A program made the position numbers and the translations under genes. This document shows positions 55,691 to 63,433 of a stretch of 64,000 nucleotides of DNA, one piece after another. The notes beneath the pieces are model-generated. The model made no database searches. It was not told where the DNA came from and saw nothing but the letters and a program-made list of their open reading frames with translations. Source of the DNA: Halanaerobium sp. MA284_MarDTE_T2 (GTDB taxonomy: Bacteria > Bacillota > Halanaerobiia > Halanaerobiales > Halanaerobiaceae); the NCBI RefSeq assembly GCF_003337245.1, contig NZ_QPJE01000003.1, positions 1 through 64,000 on the forward strand, in the 5' to 3' direction. The stretch's first letter is position 1, and each line of letters begins with the position of its first letter.

Positions 55691-55709
55691 ACGACAAGTT
55701 TCTTGTCGT
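55691..55709 (+). other. Hairpin abutting tRNA-Val(GAC) 5' end
   Basis: ACGACAAG, loop TTT, CTTGTCGT: a perfect 8-bp stem ending on the base before the mature tRNA 5' end. It may help RNase P or endonuclease processing of the precursor. Confidence 0.5.
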
Positions 55710-55786
55710 GTGGATATAGCTCAGCTGGTCAGAGCGCTACGTTGACATCGTAGAAGTCAGTGGTTCGAATCCACTTATCCACACCA
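55710..55786 (+). tRNA. tRNA-Val (anticodon GAC)
   Basis: Acceptor GTGGATA/TATCCAC, anticodon stem CTACG/CGTAG with loop TTGACAT, CCA encoded. Last gene of the tRNA operon. Confidence 0.95.
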
Positions 55787-55808
55787 TTTAAATAAGAGCT
55801 TTGTATTT

Positions 55809-55857
55809 AATCCAGAGCAGAGGATTTTAGTTAAGTCCTATGCTGTGGATTTTTTTG
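55809..55857 (+). terminator. tRNA operon terminator
   Basis: AATCCAGAGCA...AGGA pairs with TCCT...GCTGTGGATT, followed by seven T residues. Confidence 0.8.
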
Positions 55858-56143
55858 TTTATTAGATATGCTATAATCTACAGAATTTTCTTTTATATTA
55901 TTTATTATTAAATTGTTTATTTAATAATATAATTTTTTAGTAGCCTGATGTTTTGGCAAATAGATAATGTAGTCCAAATTTATAATATTATTACAATAAT
56001 GTTATATGAGCTTATTAAAATGTCTTGCCTTAATCTTAAATAAAATTTTAGCATAACTATTATTTTAATTAAGATTTTAGAGATTAGCAAAAAGAATTCT
56101 TTCAATATATAGAAGTAATATTTAATCATATATGCAAACCGTT

Positions 56144-56206
56144 CATCAAATTTGAAATTCAGTAAGTATTTTTATTCGTGGTAATTTGAACCTGACCGCT
56201 GGTAAC
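56144..56206 (+). pseudogene. Decayed tRNA-Leu(TAA) copy
   Basis: Aligned by hand to the real tRNA (55610-55672), 42 of 63 bases match; 17 of the 21 differences are G or C in the tRNA and A or T here. Similarity continues into the spacer after the tRNA, up to ATACGAC (56224-56230). The acceptor and T-arm can no longer pair properly. The rest of 55858-56300 is AT-rich with nothing recognised. Confidence 0.6.
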
Positions 56207-56300
56207 TGCTGTTCAAAAATAAAATACGACGTTTTTAGTCAAAGATTCCGCAAAGAATTTTTAAAAAATAAAGAAAATACCGTTCAGACAGTATTCTTAG

Positions 56301-56924
56301 CAGTGGTGTCAAAATAAAGAATATTATAAATATTGTAACAGAGTTTACGATTTAATTCAAAAATTAGAGAAGATTAAAGATAAAAGAGTTCATCCTTCAG
56401 TTAAACTACCAACTGTAATTTTAGTTAATCTTTTTTCTTTAATGTCTGGATTACACAATTTTAAAACTATGGAAGATGCAATTAAAGATGGTGATTTTGA
56501 TAAGTTTTTTGAGAATACAAACCTGCCATCTGCAGATACAATATCCTATGCCTTAAAACATGCTGATCTGGATGATCTAAGACAGATAGCAGTAGACACT
56601 ATCCAAAAAGCCAGATATAATAAATCTTTAAATGCAAACACAATAGATGGTTTAAAAGTAGTTGCAATTGATGGCAGTAATGTTTTTAGTATGGAAAGTG
56701 AGAGGCTGGGTAAGGATGCTCATAAATATGAGCATAAAGATGTTAAATCAACAAAATATTATGAAAAAATGAGAACATACAATTTATTTCATTTATATAT
56801 CTACAGAAACTTAAGAACTTTTGATTTCAAAAAAGGAACTAAAAAGACATTTTTAAGAAGATTTTACAAGGGACTTATCCTTTTAAATGAACCGCTATAT
56901 TATCCAGGAGCTTCTTCAGGATAA
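56301..56924 (+). pseudogene. Broken DDE-type transposase
   Basis: The frame is open from 56301 without a start: RVHPSVKLPTVILVNLFSLM and, from 56442, MSGLHNFKTMEDAIKDGDF, then VVAIDGSN with the first catalytic Asp of an RNase-H-like transposase. It then jumps to a C-terminus-like KKTFLRRFYKGLILLNEPLY. At about 205 residues it is far short of a whole enzyme and appears internally deleted. No terminal repeats were found. IS4-like by appearance. Confidence 0.6.
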
Positions 56925-57186
56925 TATCTGAATTTGTACAGCTGGTATTAGAACTGAAAAACAAATACGCTAAAAGCCTTCCATTCCAATGGGGGAAAGG
57001 GGGTACTGTATCTTATTTAAGTTGTTTTAAGGTGAAAAATAATGTTTAAAGTAATATATTCTCTTTTTTTATTTTTTAAAAATCATTTGCGAAATTTCTG
57101 ATCTTACACAAGGTTTCTTTATAAAATTGGTTGCTGATGGTATAATGTATATAAGAATTAAATTTCCAAATTGGAGTTTGATATAA

Positions 57187-57504
57187 ATGGATTTGAACAG
57201 AATAATTCAATTATTAGAATCTGAAAAGATCAACTGGAGTCAACATATTTTAAAGAAAATGCAGAAAAGAAGAATAAAAATTAATGATATTATGTTTTCA
57301 ATAAAGAATGGAGAAATTAATGGAGAAATTATTGAAAATTATCCTGATGATTATCCTTATCCCAGTTGTCTTATTTTAGGCTATAATAAAGAGAAAAACC
57401 CAATTCATATAGTTTGTGCTGTAGGAAATGATAATTTATGGATGATTACTACTTATTATCCTGATGAAGAAATTTGGAAAGATGATTTTAAGAATCGGAG
57501 GTGA
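57187..57504 (+). CDS. DUF4258-type protein, probable toxin of a TA pair
   Basis: 105 aa, ATG after TTGGAG. SQHILKKMQKRRIKINDI and the C-terminal HIVCAVGNDNLWMITTYYPD are the conserved ends of DUF4258 (a RelE/BrnT-like fold). The family is often paired with YgiT-type zinc proteins, as here, 6 bp downstream. The GEIIENYPDDYPYPSCLILG segment is typical. The ribosome-directed or RNase role is inferred from family context. Confidence 0.78.
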   Translation: MDLNRIIQLLESEKINWSQHILKKMQKRRIKINDIMFSIKNGEINGEIIENYPDDYPYPSCLILGYNKEKNPIHIVCAVGNDNLWMITTYYPDEEIWKDDFKNRR

Positions 57505-57510
57505 AGCGAT

Positions 57511-57744
57511 ATGGAAAAATGCTTGATGTGCAAAGGTGATTTAGAAAAAGGAAATGTAAATCATATTGTGGATCTTGATAATTTTATTATTATTATTAAA
57601 AATGTTCCTGCTAAAGTTTGTAAGCAATGTGGTGAATATTATTTAGAGCATAAAGTTGCTTTAGAAATTGAAAAGATTATTGATAATTATAGAGAAAATG
57701 CTGCTGAAGTGATAATTATTAATTATTTTGATTTAGTTGCTTAA
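57511..57744 (+). CDS. YgiT-type zinc-finger protein, probable antitoxin
   Basis: 77 aa, ATG after CGGAGGTGA. CLMCKGDLEKG and VCKQCGEYYLEHKVALEIEKI give two CxxC zinc pairs, as in the N-terminal half of MqsA. The HTH half of MqsA is absent. It probably binds and neutralises the DUF4258 protein. Confidence 0.8.
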   Translation: MEKCLMCKGDLEKGNVNHIVDLDNFIIIIKNVPAKVCKQCGEYYLEHKVALEIEKIIDNYRENAAEVIIINYFDLVA

Positions 57745-57837
57745 CAAATTTAACTTGAATTCGCAAGTAAAATACCGAATCCCGTTATGATAGCCTTTAA
57801 ACAGTAAATCTAGTTCAAATTTTTTTGAATAAAAAAA

Positions 57838-57986
57838 TAGAATCTCCCTTAAGGTTTGTGGTAAAATGTTTTTAGGATAAAAAACCATACCAAAACCAAA
57901 AAGGAGATTCTGATATGAGTTTGCCACAAAACAACAATAAAATAAATAGTTTTAACAAATTAACAGCAAAAAAAGAGAAATACTAA
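57838..57986 (+). mobile_element. Possible IS 5' fragment
   Basis: AGAATCTCCCTT and AAGGAGATTCT are inverted around 57838-57912. Right after them AAGGAG and ATG open a 23-codon frame, MSLPQNNNKINSFNKLTAKK, then a stop. This looks like a promoter and start of a transposase gene cut short. Not matched to a family. Confidence 0.35.
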
Positions 57987-58089
57987 TTGTAATAAAAACC
58001 CATAAATAGAAATAAAAGATTAAAGATTTTAGCTTATATAATTCTGCAATTAATTTTTACTCTTTATTGCTGGTTTTTAGTAATTTCAC

Positions 58090-58118
58090 TTGACATTTAC
58101 TAAATAAAATAATATAAT
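58090..58118 (+). promoter_or_regulatory. thrS promoter
   Basis: TTGACA 58090-58095, 17-bp spacer, TATAAT 58113-58118, about 25 bp before the T-box leader begins. Confidence 0.75.
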
Positions 58119-58140
58119 TATAAAAAATTTATATTATTAA

Positions 58141-58368
58141 ATACGCTGAGAGGGAAGAGTAAGTTTTGCTAATTCTAAAAGAGAATTGTGCCTTTGGCTG
58201 AAAGCACATAGAATTTATCTTAACTGAAAACCACCCTGGAGTAGGCAGGAGGAATTAAGTATTCCTGCTCGGATAACTCGTTAAAAATTTGAAAGTGGTC
58301 AGTTGATCTGGCAACTAGAGTGGAACCGCGACCCGTCGTCTCTATTTATTGAGATGGACGGATTTTTT
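58141..58368 (+). promoter_or_regulatory. T-box leader of thrS, with terminator
   Basis: The stem I start GAGAGGGAAGAGTAAG, the T-box AGAGTGGAACCGCG (58317-58330) and the terminator CCGTCGTCTC...GAGATGGACGG with TTTTTT (to 58368) are present. The likely specifier is ACC (Thr) in GAAAACCACC of stem I. Uncharged tRNA-Thr would favour read-through into thrS. Confidence 0.92.
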
Positions 58369-58487
58369 AATGTCTAGGGAATCACACCAGATGGTTTATT
58401 TTGGATAAAATTTATGGATTCATAATTTCCGGCATCAACAAAACTTTATCTTACTGTAATAAAGAATCCGAAAGACATTTTGTTCTT
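58369..58487 (+). repeat. Post-T-box element, copy 1 (before thrS)
   Basis: About 119 nt, starting right at the T-box terminator U-run, about 90% identical to 63277-63396 in the pheS leader. It contains CTTTAT/ATAAAG and TCCGAAAGA hairpin segments. It has no long reading frame. About 100 nt separate it from the thrS ATG. Confidence 0.75.
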
Positions 58488-58587
58488 TTGAATAAACTTT
58501 TTAAAATTAATGTTCTAACAAAATTAAGATACTGATATTAGACTATTAGATTTGACGTAACGGAGAAATTTTAAGGAGGGAATTATA

Positions 58588-60498
58588 ATGGAGAAAGTAA
58601 AAGTAACTCTTCCAGATGGTTCGGTAAAGGAATATGATTCTGGAATTACCGTAAAAGATGTGGCTTATTCTATTGGTAGTCGGCTGGGTCGTGATGCAGT
58701 TGCTGGAGTAGTTGATGGTAAGAAAGTTGATGCAGATTATAAAATCGAAAATGATGTGGAACTTTCAATTATTACAGTTGACAGTGAAGAATGTCTTGAT
58801 ATAATTAGACACACTGCCTCTCATGTAATGGCACAGGCCGTGAAGCGTCTTTATGATGATGTCAAAGTTGCTATAGGACCTTCAATAGAAGATGGTTTTT
58901 ATTATGATTTTGATTTAGAGGAAACATTTAATCAGGAATCTTTAGATAAGATAGAAGAGGAAATGAGGAAAATTATTGATGAGGATATAGAGGTTGAACG
59001 CAAACTTCTGCCGAGAGAAGAAGCTATTGAACTGATGAAAAAAAGAGGAGAAGAATACAAAATAGAGCTTATTGAAGGTCTAGATGATGAAATGATAAGC
59101 CTCTATCAGCAGGGGGATTTTGTGGATCTCTGCCGTGGGCCACATCTTCCTTCTACAGGCTATATTAAGGCAGTTAAACTTTTAAATACAGCCGGAGCTT
59201 ACTGGCGTGGTGATGAAAACAATAAAATGCTGCAGAGAATTTATGGTACAGCCTTTGCATCAGAAAAAGATCTGCAGAAATATTTAGAAAGAATTGAAGA
59301 AGCCAAAAAGAGAGATCACAGAAAAATAGGTAAAGAAATGGATCTGTTCAGCCTGCAGGATGAAGGAAGAGGTTTTCCATTTTTCCATCCAAAAGGTATG
59401 GCCATCAGAAATGAATTAATAAATTTCTGGAAAGAAGAGCACCGTAAAGCTGGCTACAAAGAAATTAGTACTCCAATTATATTAAATCAATCCCTCTGGA
59501 AGCGTTCAGGTCACTGGGATCACTATAAAGATAATATGTACTTTACCGAGATAGATGGAGAAACACATGCTGTTAAGCCTATGAATTGTCCGGGCGGACT
59601 TTTAGTCTACAAAAATAGTATGCACAGCTATCGTGACCTGCCGATTAGAATGGGAGAGCTGGGACTTGTACACAGACATGAAATGTCCGGTGTCCTGCAT
59701 GGTCTGATGAGAGTTAGAAGCTTTACCCAGGATGATGCACATATCTACTGTCTGCCTTCACAAATTGAAGATGAATTAATAGGTGTAATAGATCTGGTAG
59801 ATATTCTTTACGGTGCATTTGGATTTAAATATAGTGTTGAACTGAGTACAAAGCCAGAAAAAGCTATGGGGTCTGAGGAACTCTGGGATAAAGCAACAGA
59901 TGCGCTCAGAAAAGCAGTAGAAAAAAAAGGCCTGGCGTATGAAGTAAATGAAGGTGATGGAGCATTTTATGGGCCTAAAATAGATTTTCATCTTGAGGAC
60001 TGTCTGGGAAGAACCTGGCAGTGTGGAACAATTCAGCTTGATTTCCAGATGCCGGAAAGGTTTGATCTGACATATATTGGACAGGATGGTGAAGAACACA
60101 GACCTGTTATGATACACAGAGCTCTTTACGGAAGTCTGGAAAGATTTATAGGAATTCTAATAGAACATTATGCGGGAGCATTTCCAACCTGGCTTGCTCC
60201 GATTCAGGTGCAAATTATTCCTGTTTCTGATGATCAGGTTAATTATGCATATAAAGTTAAGGAAGAGCTGTTTAAAGAAAAAGTTAGAGTTGAAGTTGAC
60301 AGCCGTTCCGAAAAGGTTGGTTATAAGATTAGAGAGGCTCAATTACAGCAGGTTCCGTATATGCTGATTGTTGGTGGAAGAGAAGAGGAAAATGAAACTG
60401 TATCTGTAAGAGATAGAAGAGAAGGAGATTTAGGTGAGAGCAGTGTAGCTGAATTTAAAAAGAGGCTGCTGAAAGAAATTGAAGAAAAAGCTGGATAA
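58588..60498 (+). CDS. thrS: Threonyl-tRNA synthetase
   Basis: 636 aa, ATG after AAGGAGGG. Residues 1-62: TGS domain; then the editing domain with HTASHVMAQA and CRGPHLPSTG; class II catalytic core with MNCPGG, RMGELGLVHRHEMSGVLHG and GRTWQCGTIQLDF; C-terminal anticodon domain (QIIPVSDDQ...GYKIREAQLQQVPYML). Complete. Confidence 0.97.
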   Translation: MEKVKVTLPDGSVKEYDSGITVKDVAYSIGSRLGRDAVAGVVDGKKVDADYKIENDVELSIITVDSEECLDIIRHTASHVMAQAVKRLYDDVKVAIGPSIEDGFYYDFDLEETFNQESLDKIEEEMRKIIDEDIEVERKLLPREEAIELMKKRGEEYKIELIEGLDDEMISLYQQGDFVDLCRGPHLPSTGYIKAVKLLNTAGAYWRGDENNKMLQRIYGTAFASEKDLQKYLERIEEAKKRDHRKIGKEMDLFSLQDEGRGFPFFHPKGMAIRNELINFWKEEHRKAGYKEISTPIILNQSLWKRSGHWDHYKDNMYFTEIDGETHAVKPMNCPGGLLVYKNSMHSYRDLPIRMGELGLVHRHEMSGVLHGLMRVRSFTQDDAHIYCLPSQIEDELIGVIDLVDILYGAFGFKYSVELSTKPEKAMGSEELWDKATDALRKAVEKKGLAYEVNEGDGAFYGPKIDFHLEDCLGRTWQCGTIQLDFQMPERFDLTYIGQDGEEHRPVMIHRALYGSLERFIGILIEHYAGAFPTWLAPIQVQIIPVSDDQVNYAYKVKEELFKEKVRVEVDSRSEKVGYKIREAQLQQVPYMLIVGGREEENETVSVRDRREGDLGESSVAEFKKRLLKEIEEKAG

Positions 60499-60517
60499 AT
60501 TAAATACCTCAAAAAAA

Positions 60518-60547
60518 TTGACAAACTCTGTATAACTGTGGTATACT
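60518..60547 (+). promoter_or_regulatory. infC operon promoter
   Basis: TTGACA 60518-60523, 18-bp spacer, TATACT 60542-60547, just after the thrS stop. Confidence 0.7.
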
Positions 60548-60554
60548 TTTATAG

Positions 60555-60750
60555 GAAAATAAAGAGGAAACACCTGTTTCTCACCAGTTAATTATGGTTA
60601 ATAGGCAGCAGACAGCGGATTTTATTCCATGTGGAATAACTATCTCCTGTTTTGAAAGACATTTTAAATTTGGACAGAAGATTTAATTTAAAATGTTATT
60701 TTACTGACTATTTACAGCGGGTGTTTTAAAACACCCGTATTTTTTATTTA
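60555..60750 (+). promoter_or_regulatory. infC-rpmI-rplT leader (probable L20 leader) with terminator
   Basis: A roughly 200-nt structured leader ends in CGGGTGTTTTAAAACACCCG (60718-60737) and a T-rich tail. In Firmicutes this position is occupied by the L20-binding autoregulatory leader, which terminates transcription when L20 is in excess. The assignment rests on position and terminator, not on a covariance search. Confidence 0.7.
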
Positions 60751-60786
60751 CACAGTTTTTTCCAAATACTTAGGAGGTGCGTAAAT

Positions 60787-61305
60787 ATCGTTAATGATTT
60801 AAAGGTAAACAATCAAATCAGGGCAAAGAAAGTACGTTTGATCGATCAAGAAGGTGAACAGATTGGTATTAAGTCTATAAATGAAGCACTTGATATTTCT
60901 GCAGAAAGAGGACTTGATCTGGTTGAAGTTGCTCCACAGGCAAATCCACCTGTATGTAGAATTATGGATTACGGAAAATATAAGTATGAACAGGCTAAGA
61001 AAGAAAAAGAAGCTAAGAAAAATCAGAATGTAATGAATGTAAAAGAAGTTCAAATGGGTGTAAAAATCGAGGACCATGACTTTAATGTTAAATTAAAGCA
61101 GGCCCGAAGATTTCTAAATAATAAGGATAAAGTTAAGGTGAGAATTAGATTTAGGGGTAGAGAAATGATGCATAAGGAGCTTGGCTATGATCTGATGGAC
61201 CGCCTCATTGAAGAAACAGAAGATATTGGGCAGGTAGAAAGCAAGCCTAAAATGGAAGGCAGGAATATGATGATGTTCCTGACTCCTAAAAGTGAAAAAC
61301 AGTAG
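60787..61305 (+). CDS. infC: Translation initiation factor IF-3
   Basis: 172 aa from ATC 60787, 8 nt after AGGAGGT, giving IVNDLKVNNQIRAKKVRLID, the usual IF-3 N-terminus. Rare ATT/ATC starts are typical of infC and let IF-3 repress its own translation. A TTG at 60838 would remove the N-terminal helix and has no ribosome site. N- and C-domains are complete (VCRIMDYGKYKYEQ; VKIEDHDFNVKLKQARRFL). Confidence 0.93.
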   Translation: MVNDLKVNNQIRAKKVRLIDQEGEQIGIKSINEALDISAERGLDLVEVAPQANPPVCRIMDYGKYKYEQAKKEKEAKKNQNVMNVKEVQMGVKIEDHDFNVKLKQARRFLNNKDKVKVRIRFRGREMMHKELGYDLMDRLIEETEDIGQVESKPKMEGRNMMMFLTPKSEKQ

Positions 61306-61354
61306 AAATAAACAAATACAGCCATTATTTTAATTGGAAAAGGGAGGTTAAATA

Positions 61355-61552
61355 ATGCCAAAGCTTAAAACTCACAAAGGTATTGCTAAGAGAGTTAAGA
61401 CAACTGCAAACGGTAAATTAAAGCGCCACAAAGGTTTCCACAGTCATATTTTAACCAAAAAATCTGGAAGTAGAAAGCGGAAGCTCCGCAAAGCTACTCT
61501 AATAGATAAAACATATCAAAAAAGATATAAAAGATTACTACCATATAAATAA
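61355..61552 (+). CDS. rpmI: 50S ribosomal protein L35
   Basis: 65 aa, ATG after [26 protein letters not shown] and the basic [13 protein letters not shown] segment. Between infC and rplT, the conserved order. Confidence 0.97.
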   Translation: MPKLKTHKGIAKRVKTTANGKLKRHKGFHSHILTKKSGSRKRKLRKATLIDKTYQKRYKRLLPYK

Positions 61553-61590
61553 ATATATAATATAGATATAATCTGGAGGGAGTGTTAAAG

Positions 61591-61950
61591 ATGCCGCGAA
61601 TAAAAAGAGGTAATAAAGCAAGAAACCGCAGAAAAAAGGTGCTCAAGCTTGCAAAGGGATATTTTGGTTCCAGAAGTAAGCTTTATCGTCCTGCAAATCA
61701 GGCAGTAATGAAGTCACTTCATTATGCATATAGAGATAGAAGAAACAAAAAACGTAATTTTAGAAGACTATGGATTACCAGAATAAATGCAGCTGCAAGA
61801 AAAGAAGGTCTTTCCTACAGCCGTTTTATCAATGGATTAAAACAGGCAGATGTAGAAATTGACAGAAAAATGCTTGCAGATCTGGCAGTTAATGACGAAA
61901 ATGCATTCAGTGAACTGGTTTCTGTTGCAAAAAATGGATTGGATATGTAG
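61591..61950 (+). CDS. rplT: 50S ribosomal protein L20
   Basis: 119 aa from ATG 61591, after GGAGGGAG; an upstream in-frame GTG overlaps that site. [20 protein letters not shown], then [20 protein letters not shown]. Assembly protein and likely repressor of this operon. Confidence 0.97.
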   Translation: MPRIKRGNKARNRRKKVLKLAKGYFGSRSKLYRPANQAVMKSLHYAYRDRRNKKRNFRRLWITRINAAARKEGLSYSRFINGLKQADVEIDRKMLADLAVNDENAFSELVSVAKNGLDM

Positions 61951-61955
61951 TTATT

Positions 61956-62756
61956 ATGAATAGAATAAGCAGCCCCAACAACAGTAAAATTAAATATTTA
62001 AATAAGCTTTACCGGAGCAGAGCCAGGAGAAAAGAAGGATGCTTTGTTCTGGAAGGTAAAAGACTTATTGAGGCTGCAGCAGGAGGAGCAGATTTTGAAG
62101 AAATATTTGTTACTCCTGCTTTTTTTCGGCAGAAAGAAAATAAAAATCTGCTGGATATACTTCAAAAAAAAGCAGTTCTGAATGTAGTTGATGAAGATAT
62201 ATTTAATCAAAGTGCTGATACTGTTAACCCACAGGGAATAATGGCAGTAGTTAAAGAAACAGAATTTGACAAAAGTACTTTTTTAAAAAAGGTGAAAAGA
62301 ATACTTCTGCTTGATAGAATACAGGATCCCGGTAATATGGGAACAATTATTAGGACAGCAGCAGCTTCAGGTTTTGACGGCATAATTGCAGCTAAAGGTT
62401 CAGTAGATATATATAATCAGAAAGTTTTGCGTGCTACAATGGGGGCTATTTTTTCTCTCCCTATCTGGCAGAAGGTTGACAGAAAAAGGATAATTGATAT
62501 TTTAAAATCTAAGTCAGATGAATTTGAAATTATTGCTGCAGATGTGAATGCAGAAGAATATTACTTTCAGCACAGCTATAAAGATAAGGTAATTGTGTTA
62601 ATAGGTAATGAAGCAAACGGACTTGATAAAAATTATCTAGAACTTGCTTCTGCAGAGGTGAAAATTCCACTTGCTGCCGATATTGAATCATTAAATGCAG
62701 CAGTTGCAGCAGCAATATTGTGCTATGAAATTGCAAAAAAAGATTATATAATCTGA
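61956..62756 (+). CDS. TrmH/SpoU-family RNA methyltransferase
   Basis: 266 aa. N-terminal RNA-binding domain (SPNNSKIKYLNKLYRSRARR; FVLEGKRLIEAA), then the SPOUT knot: DRIQDPGNMGTIIRTAAASG, LIGNEANGLDKNYL, and IPLAADIESLNAAVA. Probable 23S rRNA 2'-O-methyltransferase. Five bp after rplT, weak ribosome site, so probably co-translated with it. Confidence 0.92.
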   Translation: MNRISSPNNSKIKYLNKLYRSRARRKEGCFVLEGKRLIEAAAGGADFEEIFVTPAFFRQKENKNLLDILQKKAVLNVVDEDIFNQSADTVNPQGIMAVVKETEFDKSTFLKKVKRILLLDRIQDPGNMGTIIRTAAASGFDGIIAAKGSVDIYNQKVLRATMGAIFSLPIWQKVDRKRIIDILKSKSDEFEIIAADVNAEEYYFQHSYKDKVIVLIGNEANGLDKNYLELASAEVKIPLAADIESLNAAVAAAILCYEIAKKDYII

Positions 62757-62775
62757 AAATTGACAGATCAGCTAC

Positions 62776-62805
62776 TTGTCAATAATGCACCGGTTATGAT
62801 ATAAT
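62776..62805 (+). promoter_or_regulatory. Promoter before yqzL
   Basis: TTGTCA 62776-62781, 18-bp spacer, TATAAT 62800-62805. It overlaps an imperfect inverted pair TTGACA...TGTCAA (62760-62782). Confidence 0.55.
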
Positions 62806-62845
62806 TATATAAAGCTTTAGCAATTCCTGAAAGGGAGTGATTTTT

Positions 62846-62947
62846 GTGGGTTTAAACGCAAAATTATTCTGGAAAATTTTTGAGAATACCGGTTCTGTTG
62901 ATGCTTATCTGGCCTATAAACAGTTTTTTGTTTTTAGTAGAGCTTAA
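62846..62947 (+). CDS. yqzL: YqzL-like small protein
   Basis: 33 aa, GTG start 8 nt after AAAGGGAG. KLFWKIFENTGSVDAYLAYK matches the YqzL family (WKvF..TGSid.YLlyk), a tiny conserved Firmicute protein of unknown function. Own promoter and following hairpin suggest it is expressed. Confidence 0.75.
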   Translation: MGLNAKLFWKIFENTGSVDAYLAYKQFFVFSRA

Positions 62948-62971
62948 AATTAGATTTCCAAGGCAAATTTT

Positions 62972-63007
62972 ATCTGAATTCAGAAATGAATTCAGCAGAT
63001 TTTTTTA
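62972..63007 (+). terminator. Terminator after yqzL
   Basis: CTGAATTC, loop AGAAAT, GAATTCAG, extended by ATCTG/CAGAT, then seven T residues. Confidence 0.7.
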
Positions 63008-63011
63008 CATC

Positions 63012-63276
63012 AAAATATATTAACAGCGCTGAAGGAGAGAGTAATTATTTTGTTTCTTTAATAGGGAACAGCTGTCAGTGACTGAAAACAGCTGTACTGA
63101 AACTAATACTGAAATTCACTCTAGAGCTGAAGGCTGAACAATTGAGTAGGCTGGTCCGGAAACTGACGCCATGAAGACATAGTTTTCGTTAACAAAGTAA
63201 AGTGATCCCATCATATTGGTGGGATAATCAGGGTGGTAACACGGTAATCTCGTCCCTTTTTGGGCGGGATTTTTTT
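63012..63276 (+). promoter_or_regulatory. T-box leader of pheS, with terminator
   Basis: Stem I begins GCTGAAGGAGAGAGTAA; likely specifier TTC (Phe) in CTGAAATTCACTC; T-box AGGGTGGTAACACGG (63230-63244); terminator TCGTCCC/GGGCGGGA with a seven-T run. The T-box variant has AACAC where the usual is ACCGC. No clear promoter lies between it and the yqzL terminator. Confidence 0.92.
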
Positions 63277-63396
63277 AATGTTTAGGAAATTATACTAGAT
63301 GGTTTATTATGGATAAAATTTATGGATTCATAATTTCCGACATCAACAAAATTTTATCTTACTGTAATAAAGAAGTCCGAAGGACATTTGGTTCTT
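63277..63396 (+). repeat. Post-T-box element, copy 2 (before pheS)
   Basis: Partner of 58369-58487. Here GGAAATTAT (63285-63293) and ATAATTTCC (63330-63338) form a perfect 9-bp pair, TTTTAT/ATAAAG a second stem and GTCC/GGAC a third. It ends about 38 nt before the pheS start. Confidence 0.75.
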
Positions 63397-63433
63397 ACTG
63401 ACAAAATTTTAATATTTTATGGAGGTGTTTGGT

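Noticed and set aside
55316-55719. Open frames across the tRNA operon on both strands (up to 127 codons)
   Set aside because: They lie on tRNA-Phe, Gly, Cys and Leu genes, which fold well; no ribosome sites.
57733-57927. 64-codon minus-strand frame after the YgiT gene
   Set aside because: It lies opposite a probable IS fragment and includes the inverted repeat; no ribosome site or recognisable family.
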